Shown one piece after another: positions 35,060 to 44,950 of a stretch of 64,000 bases of DNA (the stretch's first letter is position 1; every line of letters starts with the position of its first letter). The notes under the pieces were generated by a model. That model saw nothing but the letters and a program-made list of their open reading frames with translations, searched no databases and had not been told where the DNA came from. Origin of the DNA: Sanderia malayensis (lineage: Eukaryota; Cnidaria; Scyphozoa; Semaeostomeae; Pelagiidae); assembly GCA_013076295.1 (NCBI GenBank), contig RQOL01000466.1, positions 5,437,080 through 5,501,079 on the forward strand. The letters run 5' to 3'. The translations under genes were made by a program, and so were the position numbers.

Positions 35060-36615
35060 TTATCCGATGCCACTGATGTTGATATCGTCCTCTCAAACCC
35101 TGCCGTTTGCAATATCTGACAAGGTCGATGAATATAATGACATGTATTTCTTTCAGCACATTAAGCCATGTTCGTGCTAAAGCCGCAGGTTAATTAAAGA
35201 TTTGCAGGTTCAACATTCATATCGTTGCAAACAACTTATTTGCATGTGAGCAACAAAACATTGGTATATAATCTATTCATCAATAGGCATATTATCTGTG
35301 GATTAATATATATCAAGCTTTCAAGAAGTGAATCGGTTTGCTTGGTTTTAATCAATTTCACGTTCCGGGTCATTTGCTATGGCCTTCAATCGATGATGGA
35401 TAGCTGCGTACAAATGTTATCTGGAAATGTGATATTTATGCGGTCTCGTATGACCAACTAACGCAAACCATCACCGAGTTCATTCATTATCAATTTGAAA
35501 AACCCAAATTTCAATTCAATATTCTTTGTAAATGATCATTTCATGAACTTCAAAAATTCCCAGGTTGTCGTAATTCAAACATTTATCACCCGTCGAACTT
35601 CCCTTTGCAAATATTTCGTGCCACAATGCAAACTCAATCCAAATAACGTGTTTGTGTTCCGCTTTTGACACCTTTATATGCCTGTGTGATGCGATGAAAT
35701 GCCCCTTTAAGTTCTGACATTTATAAGCCACAAGGTACTGTAACCATCTTGTTGTGTTTCCTCATCATCCTCTTCACCATTTGACCCAATTTTCATTTGA
35801 GTAATTGTCGAATGGGCCTCCTCTTTAATACCGCCTAGTTTGTATAGCTTTGCACGTGATTATAATCTTGAATTCGTTTGTTTATTATGCTCTCTTTTGG
35901 CTTGCACAAAGATAAATCTTTTGAATAGAAGATTGACATGCGACACCAGTGTCGTTTCCTTCCACTGAATGACACCCACTGTCAATTCCTCATTGAATTC
36001 TGGATGAACTTCTCTGAGGTTATCACATGCTTCAAGCTTTACTGAGAATTTTATTGTCCAAGAATACTGACTTGCAATTTCAATTTCACCATTGGTTTTC
36101 TTGTTTTATTTGAAATTTCCCAACATTTATTTGCTCATCGAGTTTGTGCTTTTCTTCCGTCATCATGTAAACATAAACTTCAAAAATCAACAATGAACAA
36201 TCGTCGATGTTTTTGAAATCGTCGATGTTGTTATTTGATGAGTTTTTCCATTCTCAAAGATTTGAAATTTAGTTTTGGTTTGATGTAAGCGGGGCGTGGT
36301 ATGAAGCTGGTAGATGGTTGTCTTAATGGTTATAAGGTGTTGGGCTCACACGCCAGAGTTCATGGTTCGAATCTCCACCGATTCATTCAACTCCCCCTCT
36401 CAAATATCGTATACAACGGAAGCCCACCAACATAAATGAAATGAAATGTGTGCCCACCAACATAAATGAAGGAAGTGTGCCCACTGTCCAGGATCAAACA
36501 GCTTTTTGTGACAGCCCTGGATGTGTGTCACAAAAAACTTCATCATGTCTTTGTGGAAGTATAAATGTTTAAAGTGTCTTCTGAGAGAGAAGAGAACGCT
36601 TTTGAAATATTTCCA
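35060..36615. other. Intergenic region with a tRNA-like remnant
   Basis: No protein gene recognised. At 36309-36380 the plus strand reads ggttgtcttaatggttataa, then gttcatggttcgaatctcca; the second part matches a pol III B-box (GGTTCGAATC). The cloverleaf does not close (acceptor and anticodon stems fail), so this is a tRNA pseudogene or SINE head and not a working tRNA. Short direct repeat gcccaccaacataaatgaa at 36423 and 36452. Confidence 0.45.
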
Positions 36616-36731
36616 TACCGTAATGCTGCTGTGGTGAATAAGCTCCCGCTTCAGGAGAATTTTTATAAGCGCCCCCCTTAAAAGGCGGGAGTTCAATTAA
36701 GCGCCCCGGTCTTATCGAAGCATTACGCTAC
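36616..36731. mobile_element. Short TACCGTAATGC foldback MITE
   Basis: About 116 bp. The left end reads taccgtaatgctgctgtggt and the right end gaagcattacgctacgg, an imperfect inverse. The interior has gcgccccccttaaaaggcgg and attaagcgccccgg, the same GCGCCCC motif as the larger TACCGTA elements. Confidence 0.6.
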
Positions 36732-37044
36732 GGCATTGGCTACGGCAAATGACCTCAAGGAGACGTCTCGTTTTCTCCTTTCATTATTATTATTATTATC
36801 AGACCAAGACGGCCTCCTACCTGCTAGGCGTTCCCAAAGGCTATTTTTGTGAAGTCAGCACTGCGGGGGAAATGGCAACTGTGGAGGAGAAAAAAATGAG
36901 AGTACCCTACCCACTAGCTTGTACCTGAAGGATTCTCTGTTGATTTCCTGGAAGTCATTGAGGCAAATTAATATCATTGACTAGTTTGGGGTGCTCTGAT
37001 TTCTTTGGGTCAACCTGTTGGGGTTACATTGAGAGTTTTGGAAT

Positions 37045-37500
37045 TTTTTAAAGTGCCCCTACGGCTTTTTTATTAGCTAAAAGTATAGAATCGAATGCGC
37101 TGATTCTGATACCGTTTATATTTTTTGATCTGATGAGTAGTTTTTGAGTTACGAGCGTTTATTCGTGTCCCACTTTTAGGACTGGGTCGAGCCCACTATG
37201 ACATCATAGAGGTGCCCCGTTCATTTCCCCGTACTGAAGCAACAAATTTGACATCGATTTTCTCGCACACGATTAGCTTGATATTTGATTTTTTAACTTT
37301 GATGATGAGAAACAGGTCGGCGCATAATGGAATTGGAATTTGAAAGGTTTTTGACGAGTTTACAGCTGTGGGGATGAAATACAAAATTGACATGTAGTGG
37401 CTGCTTATACTCCGCAGTTATAATACCGATAGTGAATCCTACAGTCCTGAGGAATGCGAAGGCGGCGAAGTTGCAATTGCAGGTGCTGGTCGAGTCGATC
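37045..37500. repeat. Dispersed repeat, uninterrupted copy of the sequence flanking the 51888-59950 transposon
   Basis: The block cactatgacatcatag .. actgaagcaacaaatttgac .. gattttctc matches 51790-51887, and the following tttgattttttaactttgat .. gagaaacaggt .. gcgcat .. ttggaattt matches 59951-60060. Here the two halves are continuous (cttgatatttgatttt). This is therefore a paralogous copy that lacks the transposon. The family has no recognised coding sequence. Confidence 0.8.
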
Positions 37501-38486
37501 ATACTGATAATAGTGACTCTGGCGTTGAAGGATGGATTGATTGGCCTAGAATTTATTTAACCTGAGTTGAGTAGTTAAGCAAATGCGAACTACTGCTTTT
37601 GATTAGGTGATGTAATGTCTTTGAAGTTGAAGCGAGAGGGAGTCAGCACTCGACTACATTCTGCTCTTACTGTATCTTGACTGATTCAATATCGTTTTAC
37701 ATTATAACTTATTACATTACGTAACATGCTGTGCACGCCGTGTGCACGTGAGGTATTGCATAAATACTATAGGTGAAAGTGAGGAAAATGTGCAGCAGAA
37801 TTACTTATGATTGCACATGAAAGTCGTTAATGCAATGAGATTGAAGGCTGTATGCTGGCATTTTCTAACTGCGAAGTTATTGAGGTGGGGGAGGTAATTC
37901 AATGTGTTACAGGACATCTTCGATTTGCACCAATCTGTCTCAATAAATTTGCAGTTAGATTGTCAGCTGCAAATAAAAGAATAGAGGATGAAGAAGATAC
38001 ACTCGTACTGGGTTTGAAACTTCGCACTTAAACTACATTGATCTGCTCGTTTACTAAAAATAAGAAAGAAATAAAAAATGCGTGATAATAAACTGCTGAA
38101 AAATGCAGTTCTATTTTCTTCTTGAAGCATTTTGTGATAAAACAAGAGATTAAATGCAGATATTTAGTGTCTTCTTGACAGAGCGACTATTTGCATTTAT
38201 TCCAACACCTTAACTCTTTCTTCATTAGCTTCTTTGATTATTTTCTCTGATCCTGCCACGCAATCGTTCATTTTCGACCATGATCGTAGTTCCTTGCCCA
38301 AGTCATCTCTCATTCATATATAGTACTTTAGCACCTCTTGACTCGATATCTACTGGATTGTATTCCCGTGAACAATGTTTTCTCAGTTTCCTTTCTGTGA
38401 CTTTCCGAATTTCTTGCACTCGATTTGCGACAGAGGGTTTCCACCAACCGACTAAGTCAATGCAGTTGAACTGTCTGATCACAGTT
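37501..38486. other. Intergenic stretch without recognised features
   Basis: Short frames only, none with a recognisable domain. Nothing supported. Confidence 0.35.
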
Positions 38487-38595
38487 TAAGCCTGGTTTCC
38501 ATAAAGTCGCTGGGGTCGCTGAACCCGTTTTTGAGTGATCCTGGCGACTTCAGCGACTTCAGCGACTTCAGCGACTATATGGAAACCAGGCTTTA
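38487..38595. mobile_element. Foldback MITE with AAGCCTGGTTTCCATA ends
   Basis: About 108 bp that folds into one hairpin: aagcctggtttccataaagt at the left and tatatggaaaccaggctt at the right. The core is a short tandem gcgacttca (three to four copies) facing gtcgctgg. No coding capacity. Confidence 0.8.
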
Positions 38596-39760
38596 GCAGT
38601 GGAAATTCACATTCAATTATGCAATGCTCTTTTAACTCTTTCAACCAGCGTTGAAAACATTTTTGCAGCCGTAAATTCCAATCGTTGTATGGCTTCAGCA
38701 TTCGTGCAATGCACATAAATTACAACGCACTACTTAGCCTTCCTTGCCGCGCTGTAATGTATGCACATTATTTATGTGAGCACCTGCAAATCCATTAAAC
38801 GTCCTAGCCTGCGTGCAAAAGTAATGTGGACGCTAATTCGCAGACTTTACAGTTTTCTCTTTGTGAAGTTTGCATTTTTTGCAGTATGATCTTTGCTGCA
38901 ACTATTAATAGGCTTATGACTCCCAATGCATGAATATGAGTATACTTGCTGTCATGCTCACAATGTTTCTCTTTGTTGCTTCTATTCCCACAGCCTTTCT
39001 GTGCAATATCTTTACACATAAATCTCAGACCGTCTGTTTCCATGTGCCATAGGGTGTTCCTCTTAAGTCGAATGTACACGGGATGTACACTCCAGAGGTT
39101 GGGACGGTAGCCAAGACCCCGGTAGGCCATGTCTGGATTGCGATAGTGCTGTAACGCTAAGGTTTGACTCGATAAAGACAACGAACTTGCAGTGCAACTG
39201 GGGTACGGTACTACTGTACCACTTGACTTCTCCTTTACATATCCCTCTCTTAATGTTTTTTGTTATTCTACTCTACTCTATTTATGTTTACAATGATGAC
39301 GAAAACAAGCGTTGTGACATGGTGCGTCATTCTTGTTCTCATGGGACACGTATCGTCTATTGGCACCGTAACAGTTTTCTTTTTTTTACCAAAATCATCA
39401 ATGTACAATGATCCCTTATCTTTTTAACAAATTATTCGTCGACTTCCTTATACTTCTGCAAATGATGTTGTAACGTTGCATTTAAAATAAAAATGGATTC
39501 TGTCCTGCTTCAAATACCACTCAACAGAATTGATGTATATTCCATTCATCTTCATTGGAATTAAAGGTGTCTATTTAAGGGTTCTTTTTACGGCTACTGG
39601 CTGATTTCTTTCCTCCTGTACAGCATTGTCATCTTGTGAATGTTTCACACCTCAGTTGTTTCATTTTGCCCAAATGTGGCCAAGCTGATAAGCTTTTGTT
39701 CTTTCTGTCTTAATTTTATTGTCTGGGCCAGCTCTGCTCTGACAAAAGTGCCTTGGCTGC
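38596..39760. other. Intergenic stretch before the minisatellite
   Basis: A minus-strand frame of 125 codons (38804..39181) has no recognised domain, though it includes a small Cys cluster (CKDIAQKGCGNRSNKEKHC). It may be an isolated exon or chance. No other feature seen. Confidence 0.3.
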
Positions 39761-40705
39761 CAGAATCTAACATCGCTTGACAGAATCTAACATCGCTGGA
39801 CGCAATCTAACATCGCTGGACAGAATCTAACATCGCTTGACAGAATCTAAACATCGCTGGACGCAATCTAACATCGTTAGACAGAATCTAAACATCGCTG
39901 GACAGAATCTAACATCGCTGGACAGAATCTAGCATCGCTGGACAGAATCTAATATCGCTCAACAGAATCTAACATCGCTGGACAGAATCTAACATTCCTT
40001 GACACAATCTAACATCGCTGGACAGAATCTAGCATCGCTGAACAGAATCTAACATCCCTTGACAGTATCTAAGATCGCTTGACAGAATTTAACTTCGCTT
40101 GACAGTATCTAACCTCGCTGAACAGAATCTAGCATCGCTGGATAGAATCTAACATCGCTGGACAGAATCTGACATTGCTTGACACAATCTAACATCGCTG
40201 GACAGAATCTAACACCACTGGACAGAATCTAACATCGCTTGACAGAATCTAACATTGCTGGGCAGAATCTAACATCGCTTGACAGAATCTAACATCGCTG
40301 GACAGAATCTAACATCGCTTGACAGAATCTAACATCGCTCAGCAGAATCTAACACCGCTGAACAGAATCTAGCATCGCTGGATAGAATCTAACATCGCTG
40401 GACAGAATCTGACATTGCTTGACACAATCTAACATCGCTGGACAGAATCTAACACCACTGGACAGAATCTAACATCGCTTGACAGAATCTAACATTGCTG
40501 GGCAGAATCTAACACCGCTGGACAGAATCTAACATCGCTGGACAGAATCTAACATCGCTTGACAGAATGTAACATCGCTTGACAGAATCTAACATCGCTG
40601 GACAGAATCTAACATCGCTTGACAGAATCTAACATCGCTCAGCAGAATCTAACATCGCTGGACAGAATCTAACACCGCTGGACAGAATCTAACATTGCTG
40701 GACAT
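39761..40705. repeat. 20-bp minisatellite (GACAGAATCTAACATCGCTG)n
   Basis: About 47 tandem copies of a 20-bp unit. Variants alternate gctg/gctt at the unit end and include gcaatc, acaccgctg and acattgctg forms. A larger block is repeated: the series from about 40131 to 40270 recurs at about 40371-40510 (same run aacagaatctagcatcgctg, gatag.., gacattgctt, acaccactg), showing 240-bp higher-order duplication. The 20-bp unit has no open-frame constraint visible. Confidence 0.95.
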
Positions 40706-42090
40706 CTAGCTTTCAGATTTTGACCTTCAGACGCGATTTGTTCCTGATAATCTCCTAATAGTCATGGAAGAAAGGACCTTGCTATAGCGTACGCTGATTG
40801 CGAATAGGCCAATGACATGATGCCACCTCACTGGATTAATGAGTGTTTGGAACTGTTTGGGACAGCAGAGAATAGCACGCGATCATGAAAGCTAGAATTA
40901 ACATCGTCTGGCGAAAGCTTGGGAGACAGGGCCTAATTTAGTGTGGTTTTTCCCACATTTTGTGGTTTTGGAAATCTAAAATGTGGTCTTGGAAATTAGA
41001 AAGTGTGGATGGGGTTTTGGGGGCTCGCCAAGATCGTGGCAGCAATGCCACATTCCGCAGACGTTGAACGCTTGATTAGTGCTTGCAACAAATTTTATCT
41101 AATACCATTCCCATGACTATTTTATATTACTGTGCAGATAGAGAATTTTCAGGATCCTAAGCCATTTTAAGACCTCAGAAATTGCAAAATCTCATGAGCT
41201 GCCCCAGACCCTCAGCTGTTGTGAGCAATGACCTAAAGTCATTACGTGTTTGCCTACGGCACGCAAGTTACCGAGCGTATGGCTGCAGAAATTTTTTTCC
41301 AGAAAATCTGATAGCATTCAGTCAAGTGTCGTCTTGGAAAATTTTCGTAAATTAGGGCCTGCGGCCAATATTACTCGTTATAACGAACCAAATTTCAAAT
41401 TCTTTGATGATAATTACACGACAGTAAGCTATGCCTCTTATCGATTTTTGGCATCTATAAATATCATTATATTGTATTTGAGTTGTATTTTATTGTATTG
41501 TATAATTACCCTTAAAGATGTTCTTATGAATTCTTTCTTGGCCATTTTCATTAATTTAGTCCTAAACCTTACTCATCACTCTCGAATAAAGCAATCATTG
41601 TTTGCAATACTTCAGTGAAAAATGCCAAAACAAAAGGACTATATACGAAAAATTGTGGCTCCTATATTGTGAAACATAATTGAAACCCTGTAAACCAGAT
41701 TTTATAAAAATTAATTCAAACTCTCTTTTCTTTTGAAAGGTTCCCAGTGCATAGTATTGTTTATCTTCGAGAATAGCAAAAATACTTGATATTAATCTTA
41801 GATTTAAAATAGAAAATAAATGGAAAGATAACGAACCATTCTTTTATCAATTGCATTGCAATATTCTTAATATGAAAATATTCCCCGCCCTTAAATCCTA
41901 CATTTTCGCGGGATTTTGTTCGAGCCACTACGCCACTGTCCATAATTCGGCAATTCGTCGGCTGAATAGATTTTCTTAAGTTTCTATTGCTTTTCAGTCA
42001 TAAATCTTCCCAAATGCATGTTCATAGCTAATCATGAACATACGGTTAAATGGAAGTTTAAAGTATATAAAATATCTTTGTACTCATTAG
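40706..42090. other. Region between the minisatellite and the fibrinogen-domain exon
   Basis: No gene recognised. Possible 5' exons of the fibrinogen-domain gene would lie here but none could be identified from splice signals alone. Confidence 0.35.
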
Positions 42091-42728
42091 GAGACTGCAT
42101 GGCTTGGAAAAAGCTTGGCTACGATTCCAGCAGTATTTACAATATTGCAAAATTGCCCAGCATGCCGATGAAGGTATTTTGTGACATGAAAACAGATGGA
42201 GGGGGCTGGATTGTATTTCAACGAAGAATTGATGGCACAGTTGACTTTCAAAGGACTTGGTCCGAGTATAAAAATGGCTTTGGAGATATGAGTGGAAATC
42301 TCTGGCTTGGCCTTGAGAAATTGCATCTTCTTGCAGGCCCAGGCAAAGGTGCTACGCTGATGGTTGAATTAAAGCATCGCGCAGATGCAAACAAAGTCTA
42401 CGCATATTACAGCACATTTGAGATTGGAAACGAGACTGATGGATACAGATTGAATTTTGCTGGTTACTCAGGAAACGCGAGCAACTCACTTCAAGAAAGT
42501 AATGGCATGAAATTCACAACAAAAGACCGTGATAATGACTTATACGCAACAAACTGTGCCGTTTTGTACAAAGGAGGTTGGTGGCACAGGGACTGTTTTA
42601 TGGCAAATCTTAATAATCTTTACCCAACAAGCACGAACCCAAGTTGGGATTACATGAGCTGGAGATTTCTTAAACAAGAATGGGGCAACATAATATTTTC
42701 AGAGATGAAATTACGATTTCTTATTTAA
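42091..42728 (+). CDS. Fibrinogen-related domain (FReD) protein, last exon
   Basis: Encodes about 212 residues forming one complete fibrinogen C-terminal globe, as in ficolins, tenascins and angiopoietins: extracellular, usually binding glycans or receptors. Seen: GDCMAWKKLGY start, VFCDMKTDGGGWIVFQRR, FQRTWSEYKNGFGD, LWLGLEKLHLL, a calcium-loop DRDNDLY, NCAVLYKGGWWHRDCF and a terminal KLRF. The four conserved cysteines are present. A splice acceptor (actcattag/GAGACTGC) fits an exon start at 42091; in-frame codons from 42018 lack domain character and are probably intron. A signal peptide and N-terminal region must be on upstream exons that I could not find, or the copy is retroposed or partial. 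Confidence 0.85.
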
Positions 42729-43631
42729 CACCCAGCGTTTTAACAAACCAAACGACAACAAATAATAAAAACACTAACACATTTAGTGCAGTTTGTGAAA
42801 TACTGCACAGCCAAATCATAAGCTTGTACGTATATTTGCATGTACGTGTGCACATTACACTCTTAATGTTTTAAGTATATCATTCGTAAAACCTCATTTG
42901 CTATAGATTGCTGTGGTTATTAATGTCAAGAAACTTTCCGTCAATGTTTTCTTCACTAGTTGCAATATAAATTATTTACCATTTGCAAAAGGTGTTCATG
43001 ATATTATATTTGTCATTTATTGTGCTATATTATTTGTATTTCAATCATAAAGAACTTGCAAAAATGCAAAGAAACACTTGAGTCTTAATGCAAACCATAA
43101 AGTACTCGGAGATACAAAGACCAAATGGACAATTGACCACACCCATTAAGAGCAAGTAAACGCCCTACTCATTCAACTGACCAACCACAATAGCAACCTC
43201 TGCCCTTAACAAGGTTACTACACAACATCCATAAAATATAACAACTTCAAGAAGTGGCAGTATGGGTAACGGGCCTGTATAATATAATATTATATACCCT
43301 GATAGTATATTCCTGCGATAATATGTCAGAAATATATTTTCAGGGCAAACATCTTTAACTCGTGGAGAGCCATGCTAGAACAAGAGGAGACGTTGAATTT
43401 TCTGTTCTTATATCTGAAATTTGTGTTCAAAGTCAGTTGAAGCAAACATAATATTCCAAAAGTCAAGTTACAGTAAATTGAGCCACGTTAAGCCAAACTA
43501 AGTCAACAATCTGGTGGTCTGATGATCAAAATTTTCCAATACCCAAGTCATCATCAACATTTTTGTTTCATGAAATTTGGTAAACATGCAAAATCTGATT
43601 TAGATTCAAAATACATGTATTCATGACTAAC
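42729..43631. other. Region between the FReD exon and the asparaginase-like exon
   Basis: Probably the 3' UTR of the FReD gene. Searched by eye on the minus strand for the second exon of the asparaginase-like gene; none recognised. Confidence 0.35.
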
Positions 43632-43748
43632 CTGGAGGAGAAGATTGTACCCAGCTTTAGCTGCTCTTTGTGTCCCTTGTTTGTAGCCTTCAACTAGAAC
43701 TTGAGTAATATTTGATGCTCCACCGTGTACAATTATGCATGGCTTCAT
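43632..43748 (-). CDS. ASRGL1: Isoaspartyl peptidase/L-asparaginase-like, first exon only
   Basis: Codes for 39 residues beginning MKPCIIVHGGASNI and continuing GTQRAAKAGYNLLL, matching the N-terminus of Ntn-hydrolase asparaginases (human ASRGL1 starts with a similar VVVHGG..RAA..GY block). It ends at a good donor (ctccag/gttagt) in phase 0. The next expected exon (GGSAVDAVE..) is not seen in the roughly 900 bp before the opposite-strand FReD exon, nor further left. Either a very long intron or a stranded fragment from a partial duplication. The catalytic Thr region is absent, so the window alone does not encode an enzyme. Confidence 0.65.
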
Positions 43749-44589
43749 CTCTTCTGATCAGCCCTGATAACAAAAACGCAGGGAGTAAAAAGATATGTAG
43801 CCAGGAAATCTATCTATCCAGGAAAAATAGAAAATCCATATCCCAACATTTTAGCATGAATCGGGTTTAATTTATCGGCATGGCATAAAGATTTATTATC
43901 AAACACCCAAACTTATATGGCATATGTATATCTGGATTACATTTCATATGAATATGAAATGCGGTGTTAAAACATAAATGTGACAAATAGAAAGGAAAAT
44001 AACAAAATAAACCTCAGTTGTACGACTTACCTTACCTATTGTTGAAAATCCCAGCCAATTCTTTATATTTTAGATTGGGAGATGCGCATATTCAGGGCAG
44101 GAGTTTTCCAGAGGGATATCCCATTTTCACCACTGTTTGTGTTGTGTGTTATTTATGGATGATGAAATAGATTCATTAGTATCAACTGTACATCTTTTCC
44201 GTGCATTGCAATGCAAGTGCGAGCATTGGTACAGAGGAGAGGGGAAGTTGTTAAGCAACATTGTATTGCACTTCGGATGAGCAAATGATGAAAAATATTC
44301 AAGAACTAGCCCTGGTACCCGTCGATGCCGGGTTGAGATTTCGGTGAATGTTCTGCGAATGTTCAGCGAATGGCGAACTGTGTACTTTGAATGAATATCA
44401 GATTTTAATTAACTTTTTTGAACTGTGTACTTCGAATTGAATCAAGAAACATGTACCCCACAACCACACAGATACAGACTGGTGATTTATTTGACGTCAC
44501 AATAGATCTGAGAAATCGAAAATTCCGTCACATTTTATTTCAACTACCCGTTACTTTTCTGGTTTTACTCTTTTAATTCTGAACGTTTT
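43749..44589. other. Intergenic stretch upstream of the asparaginase-like exon
   Basis: No gene recognised. A small local duplication (gaactgtgtacttt/cgaat at about 44374 and 44422) is present. Confidence 0.3.
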
Positions 44590-44950
44590 GTAAAACATTT
44601 TTCGCTGAGGACACTCCCGGATAAATTTCGGTTACATAGATACCTTTCATTTTGTGATCTGTGGAATGGTTCTTGAGTTATAAGCGGACATAGCCACAAA
44701 CATACATACATACAAACAGTTCTGTTTTATATATATAGAAGTAGATGAAATTATTTAGGTATTGTGGAAGTGGATAAGATCAAAGAAACGCATATAAAAG
44801 AAAAGTTTGCAAACGAACATAAAAGGAGGTTGAAGGTAGTTTTCATGGTGGGAATAAGACTCAGGCAATTAACACTTGGGCTGCATCAGATTTTTCAAGA
44901 GCTGGTGCAGAAGAGAATGAACAATCTTCCAAAGAAACCGGTTCGCTGAT
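44590..44950 (+). mobile_element. Retroelement debris: 3'-tail-like sequence and frameshifted LINE RT fragment
   Basis: 44640-44745 reads ggttacatagatacct .. cttgagttataagcggaca .. aaacatacatacatac, typical of 3' untranslated tails of Penelope-like or non-LTR elements. Next to it, 44785-44910 encodes KFANEHKRRLKVV and, in another frame, NKTQAINTWAA; together these resemble the RT-thumb segment (..EY.RR.K..L.S.LNG.NK..AINTWA..) of LINE ORF2. The frame is broken. Family not assignable. Confidence 0.55.

Noticed and set aside
36309..36380. Possible tRNA gene with a good B-box
   Set aside because: The acceptor and anticodon stems do not pair and the A-box is poor; at most a tRNA pseudogene or SINE head.
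38804..39181. 125-codon minus-strand frame with a small Cys cluster
   Set aside because: Cysteine spacing matches no family I know, and the composition is not clearly coding.
39761..40705. Minisatellite considered as a CRISPR-like array
   Set aside because: Units are contiguous 20-mers with no unique spacers, and the DNA is eukaryotic.
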